A stretch of 64,000 bases of DNA, taken from Uliginosibacterium paludis. GTDB lineage: Bacteria; Pseudomonadota; Gammaproteobacteria; Burkholderiales; Rhodocyclaceae. The notes under the pieces were generated by a model. That model did no database searches. It had not been told where the DNA came from and saw only the letters and a program-made list of their open reading frames with translations. The stretch spans positions 372,001 to 436,000 of the forward strand of contig NZ_JBDIVF010000003.1 of NCBI RefSeq assembly GCF_039631355.1, written 5' to 3'. This document shows, piece by piece, positions 35,283 through 44,600 of the stretch; position 1 is the first letter of the stretch, and each line of letters begins with the position of its first letter. The translations under genes and the position numbers were made by a program.

Positions 35283-36329
35283 GTGTCCAGAGTTGCTTGC
35301 GTCGATTTGTTCTGTGGAGCTGGTGGCTTGAGTCATGGGTTCGTACTAGAGGGTCTCCCCATGGCAGCAGGCATTGACCTTGATCCCGCCTGCAAGTATC
35401 CCTACGAACAGAACAATGACGCGCCGTTTTTACAGCGTGACGTCAGCAAACTGCCCTCGTCCGAGGTGGCCGATCTGTACGGTGATGCGGAAGTGAAGGT
35501 TTTGGCTGGCTGTGCGCCGTGTCAGCCTTTCTCGACCTATGCCCAACGCTATGAGTCCGATGGGAAAGAAGGGCGCTGGGGGTTGCTATATCACTTCGCG
35601 CGACTGGTGAAGGACACCTCGCCAGATGTCATTACGATGGAGAACGTGCCGACAGTCGCCAAGCACGAGGTCTTCCATGATTTCGTGGCAACGCTGCGGG
35701 AACAGAAGTACCACGTGTGGTTCGGCGTTGTGGATAGCTCACAGTACGGCGTTCCACAGATGCGTCGCCGAATGGTCCTGCTGGCGTCTCGGTACGGCGA
35801 GATCAAGATGATCGAGCCGACTCATCCCGATCCCATTACTGTCAAAGAAGCCATTGGGCGCTTGCGCCCATTGAGCGCGGGTGAGGCTGCCCCGGGTGAC
35901 AAATTGCATGTCGCTGCCGGTCTGACGGACAAGAATCTCCAACGTATCCGTCACTCGAAACCAGGCGGCACTTGGCGTGACTGGCCAAAGAAGCTGGTTG
36001 CCGACTGCCACAAGGCAGATAGTGGTCGTACCTACCCGGGGGTTTATGGTCGTATGGAGTGGCACAAGCCTGCCCCCACGATGACGACGCAATGCTATGG
36101 CTTCGGGAATGGGCGTTTTGGGCATCCGGAGCAGGATCGCGCCATCTCATTGCGTGAGGCTGCAATCCTGCAGAGTTTTCCCCGAGACTACGCGTTCGTT
36201 CCTCCGGATGGCCCGGTGCATTTCACTTCGCTCGGCCGGATGATCGGCAATGCCGTCCCGGTCGGCCTGGGGCGAGCAATTGCTAAGAGCATCAAGGCCC
36301 ACCTTGCGGCGCTTCCCGACCAAGCCTGA
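35283..36329 (+). CDS. drmMII: DNA cytosine-5 methyltransferase (DrmMII-like)
   Basis: 348 residues from GTG 35283 behind GGAGAGGG; the 38-codon upstream extension has no start signal. The m5C methyltransferase motifs are all present: I CVDLFCGAGGLSHGF, IV CAPCQPFSTYAQR with the catalytic Cys, VI ITMENVP, VIII QMRRRMVLLAS, IX SLREAAILQSFPRDY and X MIGNAVPVGLGRAI. The target-recognition region between VIII and IX is short. In class 2 DISARM the methyltransferase is of this type. It stands 224 bp before drmD and probably has its own promoter. The drmMII symbol is an inference from context. Confidence 0.85.
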   Translation: MSRVACVDLFCGAGGLSHGFVLEGLPMAAGIDLDPACKYPYEQNNDAPFLQRDVSKLPSSEVADLYGDAEVKVLAGCAPCQPFSTYAQRYESDGKEGRWGLLYHFARLVKDTSPDVITMENVPTVAKHEVFHDFVATLREQKYHVWFGVVDSSQYGVPQMRRRMVLLASRYGEIKMIEPTHPDPITVKEAIGRLRPLSAGEAAPGDKLHVAAGLTDKNLQRIRHSKPGGTWRDWPKKLVADCHKADSGRTYPGVYGRMEWHKPAPTMTTQCYGFGNGRFGHPEQDRAISLREAAILQSFPRDYAFVPPDGPVHFTSLGRMIGNAVPVGLGRAIAKSIKAHLAALPDQA

Positions 36330-36440
36330 TAGGTCGAGCCTCGGCGCTCAAGGTGAGTGACTGGTTTCCCCTGCAGAGCGAACCATGCCCCGCATGGTAA
36401 AGGTTTTGTAGGAGCGTGAGGATGTCCAACGTTTGAGCAA

Positions 36441-36522
36441 ACAACATGTAATCGATTGTTGTGGAAACACGTGGCCAGCAAACTAAATCTACAAATTTGT
36501 TGTGTCCTCCTGCGGATAAAAT
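36441..36522 (+). promoter_or_regulatory. Palindrome-rich upstream region of drmD
   Basis: Between the methyltransferase stop and drmD (36330-36553) the GC content falls visibly. ACAACA and TGTTGT (36441-36462) form an inverted repeat, ACAAATTTGT (36491-36500) is a perfect palindrome, and TAAAAT (36517-36522) is a possible -10 element. The 10-mer at 36441 (ACAACATGTA) is shared with the promoter at 30324. Confidence 0.4.
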
Positions 36523-36553
36523 GTAGCCCGTAAAAACAAAATGGGGCGCAGGC

Positions 36554-39500
36554 GTGGGAGACTCGGCTGGATTCACAGAAAACGCCTATCGATCCTGCCC
36601 AGAGCCAGGCCAGCTCGTCGAAGTCCGGCGCCGGCAATGGGTCGTGGCCGAGGTTCAGGCTTCCAAGCTGGCGGGGCAACGTGCCCTGCAAAACGCCGTC
36701 ACCCTCTCCTCCATCGATGAGGATGGTTTGGGTGAGGAGCTCCAAGTCATCTGGGAAATCGAACCCGGCGCGCAAATCATCGAACGTGCGGGGCTACCGT
36801 CGATCACCGGCCAGGATGACTCCGATACCCTCGAGGCCTTTCTAGACGCTGTTCGTTGGGGTGCTGCAACCAATGCAGACCGAGGCTTTCTACAAGCGCC
36901 ATTCCGCAGTGGTGTCAGCATCGAAGACTTCCAGCTCGACCCATTGGTGCGTGCCATCGACATGGCCCGCACCAATCTGCTCATCGCCGACGACGTCGGC
37001 TTGGGCAAGACCATCGAGGCAGGTCTCGTCATCCAGGAGATGTTGCTGCGGCACCGTGCCCGCACCGTCCTGATCGTCTGTCCTGCATCGCTGCAAGAGA
37101 AGTGGCGCGTCGAGATGCTGGAGAAATTCGGCCTCGAATTCCGAGTCGTCGACACGGCCTACATCAAGCAGTTGCGCCGAGAGCGCGGCATCCACGCCAA
37201 CCCATGGACGTCGCATCCGCGCTTGATCGCCTCCATGGACTGGGTCAAGAGCGGCGAAGGGCTGCGTGCCATGCGCGATGTTTTGCCAGCGCATACCAGC
37301 TATCCGCGCAAATTCGACATGCTCGTCGTCGACGAAGCACACAACATCGCCCCCGCTGCCGGAGCGAATTACGCGCTGGAGAGCCAGCGCACGCGCTTCA
37401 TTCGCTCCATCAGCCCGCACTTCCAGCATCGGCTGTTTCTGACGGCCACCCCGCACAACGGCTACACCGAGTCCTTCACATCGTTGCTCGAATTGCTCGA
37501 CGATCAACGCTTCGCCCGAAACATCCTGCCAGATGAAAAGCAGCTGAGTCAGGTGATGATTCGTCGCCTCAAGAGCGATCTGGTCGATGCGGAAGGCAAG
37601 CCACTCTATGCGCAGCGCAAGCTGCAAGCGCTGCTGGCCTCGTACTCCACACAAGAGCGCGCCATACACCAGAAGCTGAATGACTATTGTGCGAGCCGCG
37701 AGCAGGACGCCGAAAAAGCGTGCAATGCGTTCGGCACATCATTCGTCAACCAACTGCTCAAGAAGCGTCTCTTCTCCTCTCCCGCCGCGTTCGCATCCAC
37801 GCTTGAGAAGCACATCGCCAGTCTGGCCAATGGTGGCCAACGCAAGGACAAGGATGCGATGGCTGACCGCATTTTGCGCAAAGCCATCCTGCGGGTCGAA
37901 GAAGACTACGCCAACGACCAGGAGGTCGAAAACGCCCAGTCCGAGGCCGTCGAGGAAGCTTCACGTCGCGCGCAACCGCTGACAGCAGAGCAGCAACAGA
38001 TGCTGAACGAACTGAGATCTTGGGCACAGACCGCCAAGAACCAGGTCGACGCCAAAGCCAAAGCGATCCTCGACTGGCTCACGGCCAACCTCAAGACCGA
38101 CGGTCAGTGGAACGAGCGCCGGGTCATTTTGTTCACCGAATACCGCACTACCCACCAGTGGATACACGAAATCCTCGCCAGCCACGATTTCGGTGGCGAT
38201 CGACTGGCCATCCTTCATGGCGGCATGGCGCAGGACGAACGTGAGAAAGTCAAAGCGGCCTTCCAGACCTCCCCCAAGGATTCAGCTGTTCGCATCTTGC
38301 TGGCCACAGATGCGGCGTCGGAAGGTATCGACTTACAGAACCACTGTAACTGCCTCATCCATCTGGAGATCCCGTACAACCCCAATGTGATGGAGCAGCG
38401 CAACGGTCGTATCGACCGACACGGTCAGCGCCAGAAGGAAGTCCTGATCTGGCACCCCGTCGATGGTGGAGAACAAGGCAAACCAACCATTGGCGGTCAC
38501 GGCGACGACATCATTCGGGCGCTGCGCAAACTCGAATCCATGCGTGCGGACATGGGTAGCGTCAACCCGGTAATCGCGCCGCAGATGTCGGGGCTGATCG
38601 AAGGCACGCTCAAAGACATCGACACCCGTCTCGCAGAAGCCAAGATCGCCAAGGCAAGACGCTTCGTGCGCGCTGAGCGCGAACTGAAAGATCGTGTCGC
38701 CAAGCTGCACGAACGGCTGCTGATCACGCAGCAGGATTTCCACCTCACGCCAGAGCACATCCTCATGGCGGTCAAGATGGGCCTTGAGTTGGCAGGCCGC
38801 CCACCTCTCGAGCCTTTCGACTTGACTGACGCTCCGGCGGGCACCGTATTCAAGATGCCTGCGCTGTCGGGCTCGTGGGCGCGCTGCCTCGAAGGCTTGC
38901 GTCACCCCCACACACTGCAGATTCGACCCATCACCTTCGACCATGCCGTCGCCACCGGGCGTGACGACGTGGTGCTGGTTCACCTCAACCACCGGCTGGT
39001 GCAGATGTGTCTGCGCCTGCTGCGCGCCGAAGTCTGGGCACAAGACGATGTGAAGAAGCTGCATCGTGTCACCGTGCGTTCGGTGCCGGACGCACTGATC
39101 GACGGGCCTACCGTGGTCGTCATCTCGCGGTTGGTCGTCACGGGTGGCAACCATCATCGCCTCCACGAAGAGCTGACGGTCGCCGGAGGCTACCTGGGCG
39201 ACAAATCCTTCCGTCGTGAGGATGGCGTCACCAAAGTCCAGCAATGGCTGGATCAGGCCAAGCCACTGACGGCCGCAGATTCGCTGTTCGATGCCATCCG
39301 TGTGCGTTTCGACCGTGCACAGAGCACCATCCTGCAGGCTGTCGATGCCCGTTCGAAAGACCGCCTCAAGTTCCTCACCAACACCCTTCAATCCCGTAAG
39401 CAGCAGGAAATGGCTGACATCGGTACCGTGCTCGATGAGCTTGAAAGAGCCATTCAAGCAGAACTGAAAAAAGATCAGCAACCGTCGCAGTTATCGCTCT

Positions 39501-39682
39501 TCACTGAAGACGAACGAACACAGCTCAGGCGCGACACCGCCGCACTGGAAGCGCGTCTTGCCCGCATTCCGGCCGAGCGCCAGCAAGAGGCTGAAGCCAT
39601 CGAAGCCCGCTACGCCAAACTGAACGACCGCACCTTCCCGGTCGCGGTGATTTTCCTCGTGCCGGAGGACTGCACGAGATGA
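36554..39682 (+). CDS. drmD: DrmD-type SNF2 helicase (class 1 DISARM)
   Basis: 1042 residues; GTG 36554 is used because the frame has no earlier convincing start. SNF2/SF2 motifs: Walker A DDVGLGKTIEAG (about 147-155), DEAH box LVVDEAHNIAP (260-263), TATPHNGYTESF, and C-terminal helicase motifs LFTEYRTT, LATDAASEGIDLQNHCNCLI and QRNGRIDRHGQRQ. A helical stretch with charged residues follows to the C-terminus. DrmD is the class 1 marker of DISARM phage defence; it probably translocates on DNA. It overlaps the next gene by ATGA (39679-39682). Confidence 0.9.
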   Translation: MGDSAGFTENAYRSCPEPGQLVEVRRRQWVVAEVQASKLAGQRALQNAVTLSSIDEDGLGEELQVIWEIEPGAQIIERAGLPSITGQDDSDTLEAFLDAVRWGAATNADRGFLQAPFRSGVSIEDFQLDPLVRAIDMARTNLLIADDVGLGKTIEAGLVIQEMLLRHRARTVLIVCPASLQEKWRVEMLEKFGLEFRVVDTAYIKQLRRERGIHANPWTSHPRLIASMDWVKSGEGLRAMRDVLPAHTSYPRKFDMLVVDEAHNIAPAAGANYALESQRTRFIRSISPHFQHRLFLTATPHNGYTESFTSLLELLDDQRFARNILPDEKQLSQVMIRRLKSDLVDAEGKPLYAQRKLQALLASYSTQERAIHQKLNDYCASREQDAEKACNAFGTSFVNQLLKKRLFSSPAAFASTLEKHIASLANGGQRKDKDAMADRILRKAILRVEEDYANDQEVENAQSEAVEEASRRAQPLTAEQQQMLNELRSWAQTAKNQVDAKAKAILDWLTANLKTDGQWNERRVILFTEYRTTHQWIHEILASHDFGGDRLAILHGGMAQDEREKVKAAFQTSPKDSAVRILLATDAASEGIDLQNHCNCLIHLEIPYNPNVMEQRNGRIDRHGQRQKEVLIWHPVDGGEQGKPTIGGHGDDIIRALRKLESMRADMGSVNPVIAPQMSGLIEGTLKDIDTRLAEAKIAKARRFVRAERELKDRVAKLHERLLITQQDFHLTPEHILMAVKMGLELAGRPPLEPFDLTDAPAGTVFKMPALSGSWARCLEGLRHPHTLQIRPITFDHAVATGRDDVVLVHLNHRLVQMCLRLLRAEVWAQDDVKKLHRVTVRSVPDALIDGPTVVVISRLVVTGGNHHRLHEELTVAGGYLGDKSFRREDGVTKVQQWLDQAKPLTAADSLFDAIRVRFDRAQSTILQAVDARSKDRLKFLTNTLQSRKQQEMADIGTVLDELERAIQAELKKDQQPSQLSLFTEDERTQLRRDTAALEARLARIPAERQQEAEAIEARYAKLNDRTFPVAVIFLVPEDCTR

Positions 39683-41697
39683 GTCGTGGGGTTCGATACT
39701 CGCTATCCGGTTTCGTCATTGCTGATGACTCCCAATTGCTGGGGGAGCTCACTGACTCGGTTAGTTCGACCGGCGTCCAGAGCACGCGGACGACTCAAAT
39801 CGAGACGTGGAAGCTCCAGATCGCGCTTATGAAGCGCTGCGCCCAGGAGCTGATGGAACGGCACGAGGCGTCGGCGTGGCAGCTCATCCTCGAATATGAG
39901 TTGCCACGCCGACAGAAGCGCCCCGACGCCGTTTTGCTCGCCGACGATCTCATTCTGGTTGTGGAGTTCAAGGTCGGAGCGACCGCTCACGATGCCTCGT
40001 CTCGCTGGCAGGTGGAGGACTACTGCCTGAACCTCCGTGATTTCCACGGCGGTAGCGCCGGGCACACGATCGTACCGGTACTCTGTTCCACGGCCGCGCC
40101 AAGTGTCGTGGGCTCGTCCCTGGCTTCAGGTTCGCATGTTGCACCTATCAGGTTTGCGAATGCTGAAGACCTTTTCTCTGTATTGCTCGCTGCTCACAGG
40201 GCGCTGCACGTCCCCGGTGCCTCGCCCATCAATGCCGACGCCTGGGCCGACGCACCATACCGCCCCACGCTGTCGGTAATTGAGGCCGCCGAGCGCCTTT
40301 ACGAGAACCACGACGTTCGAGAGATCAGCCACAGCTACGCCAGCAATCTAGACGCGACGACCGACATGCTGGCGGAGGTGATTCGAGAAGCACGAGCGCA
40401 GAACCGGCGCTACGTGTGTTTCGTCACGGGCGTACCGGGCGCTGGCAAGACGCTGACTGGGCTCAATGTCGTTCATGACCCCTCTCTGCGCGCAGAAGGC
40501 GGTCCCTCGGGCATCTTCTTATCTGGCAACGGCCCCTTGGTCAAAGTGGTGCGCGAAGCATTGGTATTGAGCCAACAGCGCGCAGGGCGTCGGCGCCAAG
40601 ACAGCGCCCATGAAGTCTCGACCTTCATACAGAACGTCCACCAGTTCCTGCGTTATCACCGCGAGCATCTCACGGCACTCCCTCATGAGCATGTCATCGT
40701 ATTCGACGAAGCACAGCGTGCCTGGAACCCTGAGCAAATGCAGCGCAAGCAAGGGGTGGATCGTTCAGAGGCGGCCGAACTCTTCGATGTGATGGATCGC
40801 CTTGATGGATGGGCCGTGATCATCGCCCTGGTTGGTGGGGGGCAAGAAATCTTTCTGGGAGAGGCGGGGCTGGAAGAATGGGGGCGTGCCGCTGCCGTTC
40901 GCCCCCATTGGCGCGTCGTCGCCTCTCCCGAAGTCGTCTCCGGCGGCGCCAGCGTCTCCGGACACCGCCTATTCGGTGATGGTGTTCCTCCCAGCATCGA
41001 GTTCAGGCCGGAGCCCCTGGCGCATCTGAGTGTCGGGGTGCGGAGCTTTCGAGCTCAACGACTTGCTGAGTGGGTCGACGCAGTGCTCACGCTCGATACC
41101 GAACGCGCTCGCTCACTCGTGCCTGATCACCGGGAGTTCCCGCTCCACTTTACTCGCGACCTCGACGTTGCCAAAGCCTGGTTGCGAGCCAGGAGCGAGC
41201 CGGGGAACGGACAGCGAGCCGGCCTGATTGCCACCTCGGAGGATCAACGCCTGCGAGCCTATGGTCTCGAGCGCTCCAGCGCTTTCCGTCTGGACTACTC
41301 GTTCGAGAAGTGGTTCTTGATGCCCCCCACGGATGTCCGTTCGAGCCACGCTCTCGAAGTAGCAGCGTCCGAGTTCGAATGCCAAGGACTTGAGCTCGAC
41401 TGGGTTGGACTGTGCTGGGGCGGCGATCTGACCCCATCCAATCCCGGCGACTGGGAGTACCGCAAGTTTCGTGGCAGTGCTTGGAATCAGGTGCGCGGAG
41501 ATGGGGAGCGCACCTATGTACGCAATCGCTATCGTGTCCTGCTCACCCGAGCACGACTTGGCATGATCATCTGGGTTCCCCGAGGCAGAACAGACGACAC
41601 GACCCTCGACCCGACTAGGTTCGACCGTACTGCGCAGTTGCTACAGGCGGCAGGAGTACCCGAGCTGCAACAAGAATTCCAAGGAGCTCAGGCATGA
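39679..41697 (+). CDS. PD-(D/E)xK nuclease-like plus DUF2075 helicase/ATPase
   Basis: 672 residues. The N-terminal ~200 residues have a nuclease-like core: Asp83 (RPDAVLL), Glu96 and Lys98 (LILVVEFKVG), the D-x12-E-x-K pattern of restriction endonucleases. The rest is a DUF2075 P-loop domain: Walker A FVTGVPGAGKTLTGLN (251-258), Walker B HVIVFDEAQRAWN (Asp343), VALVGGGQEIFLGEAG and a C-terminal YRVLLTRARLGMIIWVP resembling UvrD/Upf1 motif VI. Overlaps drmD and drmMI by ATGA on both sides. It is not one of the five core class 1 DISARM genes, so it is an additional, possibly DNA-cutting component. Confidence 0.85.
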   Translation: MSRGVRYSLSGFVIADDSQLLGELTDSVSSTGVQSTRTTQIETWKLQIALMKRCAQELMERHEASAWQLILEYELPRRQKRPDAVLLADDLILVVEFKVGATAHDASSRWQVEDYCLNLRDFHGGSAGHTIVPVLCSTAAPSVVGSSLASGSHVAPIRFANAEDLFSVLLAAHRALHVPGASPINADAWADAPYRPTLSVIEAAERLYENHDVREISHSYASNLDATTDMLAEVIREARAQNRRYVCFVTGVPGAGKTLTGLNVVHDPSLRAEGGPSGIFLSGNGPLVKVVREALVLSQQRAGRRRQDSAHEVSTFIQNVHQFLRYHREHLTALPHEHVIVFDEAQRAWNPEQMQRKQGVDRSEAAELFDVMDRLDGWAVIIALVGGGQEIFLGEAGLEEWGRAAAVRPHWRVVASPEVVSGGASVSGHRLFGDGVPPSIEFRPEPLAHLSVGVRSFRAQRLAEWVDAVLTLDTERARSLVPDHREFPLHFTRDLDVAKAWLRARSEPGNGQRAGLIATSEDQRLRAYGLERSSAFRLDYSFEKWFLMPPTDVRSSHALEVAASEFECQGLELDWVGLCWGGDLTPSNPGDWEYRKFRGSAWNQVRGDGERTYVRNRYRVLLTRARLGMIIWVPRGRTDDTTLDPTRFDRTAQLLQAAGVPELQQEFQGAQA

Positions 41698-44600
41698 GCC
41701 AATACGACCTTCACCACGACTGGCTGTCGCTGATCGAGATCTCCGGCCCTTTCCTCGCTGTTCCCGTTCTGAAGGAAGCCTTTCCGCAAGGGCTGGAAGA
41801 ACTTGATGCTGCCAAACGCAAACGTCTGCGCCAAGCCTATGAGGAATGGCGCGAAGCGCTGGAGCTGGAAGACGCGCAATTCGCTGAGTTACACGTGGCG
41901 TGGATTGATGAGGTACTGTCGCGTGGCCTTGAGCTCGACGAAGACGGTAAAGGCGATGTCCTCAAGCGCGCCGATTGGTGCGCCGCCAACCTCAACGCCA
42001 GCTTGCCCGAACATGGCGTGACGCTGTCGCCTGATCTTGCGGTGATCGATGAGCAGCGCGCCAACAAACCGCTGCTGCTGATCCAGACCTATGCGCAGGA
42101 TGTCGATCTCGATGCCACCCTGAAGCAAAACGGCTGGGCCGCCACACCTGCCGATCGCATGGTCACGCTGTGCCGCGCGCTGGGCTGCCGCCTCGGCTTG
42201 GTGACCAACGGCGAGCGCTGGATGCTGGTGGATGCCCCCGTGGGTGCAGTCAGCACCTTTGCCAGTTGGTATGCCCGCCTCTGGAGCCAAGAGCCCATCA
42301 CTCTGCAGGCCTTCGTGCATCTGCTCGGCATTCGTCGCTTCTTTGTCGATGAATCCGAACAACTGCCTGCACTGTTCGATCGCTCACTGAAATTCCAGGA
42401 TGAAGTCACCGATGCCCTTGGCGAGCAAGTACGCCGCGCCGTCGAGGTATTGATTCAAACCCTCGACAAGGCCGACCAGGATCGCAACCGCGAGCTGCTG
42501 CACGACGTCAAGGAACCCGAGCTGTATGAAGCCGCGCTGACGGTGATGATGCGCTTGGTGTTCCTGCTCTCCGCCGAAGAGCGTGGCCTGCTGCTGATGG
42601 GCGACGAGCGTTACGAAGCCAACTATGCGCTCTCCACCTTGCGCATGCAGTTGCGCAAGGAATCCGAGGAGATCCTCGAGCGCCGCTGGGATGCCTGGTC
42701 GCGTCTGCTGGCGATCTTCCGCGCGGTGTTCGGCGGCATTGAGCACGAGAATCTGCGCCTCCCCGCACTGGGCGGCTCGCTGTTCGATCCCGACCGCTTC
42801 CCCTTCCTCGAAGGTCGGGCCAAAGGCTCCAACTGGCGCAGCGATGCAGCCAAGCCACTGCCCATCGATAACCGCACCGTGCTGCTGTTGCTTGAGGCCA
42901 TCCAGCAATTCCAAGGCCGCACGCTGTCCTATCGCGCACTGGATGTCGAACAGATCGGCTATGTGTACGAAGGTCTGCTCGAACGCACCGTCAAGCGTAC
43001 CGAAGAGGTGACGTTGGATCTCTCATTCGGAAAGGATGCAAAGAAAAACGTCTTTACTTTCGACGAGTTGGAGCAGCTTAGGATTCAGGGTGAGCAGATT
43101 CTCGTCGAAACGTTGTCATCTCCAAAAGCGATCAAACGAGCGGCATCGGCAATTGCGAATGACCTCGCTAGACCCGTTGATGACATGCTTGCCGAGCACC
43201 TGCTGACCGCATGCCAGGGTGACACCAAACTCCGCGACCGCGTCAAACCCTATGCCCATCTGCTGCGCACTGACCCATGGGGCTATCCACTGGTGTATCC
43301 CGCAGGAGCCTTCATCGTCACCACCGGCTCCGACCGGCGCGAAACCGGCACCCACTACACCCCAAAATCGCTGACCGAAGCCATCGTTGCCGAGACCCTC
43401 ACGCCTGTGGCCTATGTCGGCCCGGCAGAGGGAACGCCGCGAGAACTGTGGGCGCTGAAATCTCCCGCCGAACTGCTCGACCTCAAGATCTGCGACCCCG
43501 CCATGGGCTCGGGCGCATTCCTGGTGCAGGCCTGCCGCTGGCTGTCTGATCGCCTCGTCGAGTCATGGGCACTGGTCGAAGCCTTGGGCAAGGCCGTGAG
43601 CGTGGACGGTGAGGTTCTGGATGCCGGAGCAACAAAGGAGCCTCTGCCCCGCGACAGCGAAGCTCGCACGGTGATCGCGCGCCGTCTCATCGCCGAGCGC
43701 TGCCTGTACGGCGTCGATTTGAACCCGCTGGCAGTCGAACTGGCCAAACTCTCGATCTGGCTGGTAACACTGGCCAAGGGGCGCCCCTTTGGCTTTCTCG
43801 ACCATAACCTGCGCTGCGGTAATAGTCTGCTGGGCATTCATCGGCTGGATCAGCTGACCCAGCTTTCGACGAACCCTACCGGTCAAGGGCAACTACGTCT
43901 GTTTGGCCAGAATATCGAGCGGGCCGTGCGCGAGGCCATCGAACTGCGGCAGCAGTTACGTGAGATGCCCATCCGCGATATCCGTGATGTGGAAGCCATG
44001 GCCCATCTGGATGCGGATGCTCGCAGCAGACTCGAAGTACCGGAAAGCATCGCTGATGCGTTTATTGGCGATGTGTTCGCATCAGGACTCAATACTTCTG
44101 CCATAGAAACTGGGCTTGCATCGCTTGCGATTCTGGCTGGCCAAGCAGTCGATGGCAGTCCGGGCTCACTCGATGCCATTCGCAGACGATCCCTCCTCAC
44201 GCTCTCGACCGATCTACCTGCCGACAAGCCGGCCCGTCAGCCTTTCCATTGGCCATTGGAGTTTCCGGAGGTGTTCGCTCGCGAACGCGGAGGCTTCGAC
44301 GGCATGGTCGGCAATCCACCATTTCTGGGCGGACAGCGCATTACCGGAGTCGCGGGCACGGCCTTCCGTGATTGGCTGGTGGCGCACATCGCCGAAGGGC
44401 GGCGCGGTTCGGCGGATCTGGTCGCCTATTTCTTCCTGCGTTCATGGGCCCTACTGCGCGATGGCGGCGGTTTCGGACTACTCGCAGTCAACACCATTGC
44501 GGAAGGTGACACGCGACAGGTCGGCCTGGAGGCCATGGTGGGAGCTGGTGCCGTCATCCACGCGGCCTACCCGAACGAACCTTGGCCCGGAAAGGCTGCG

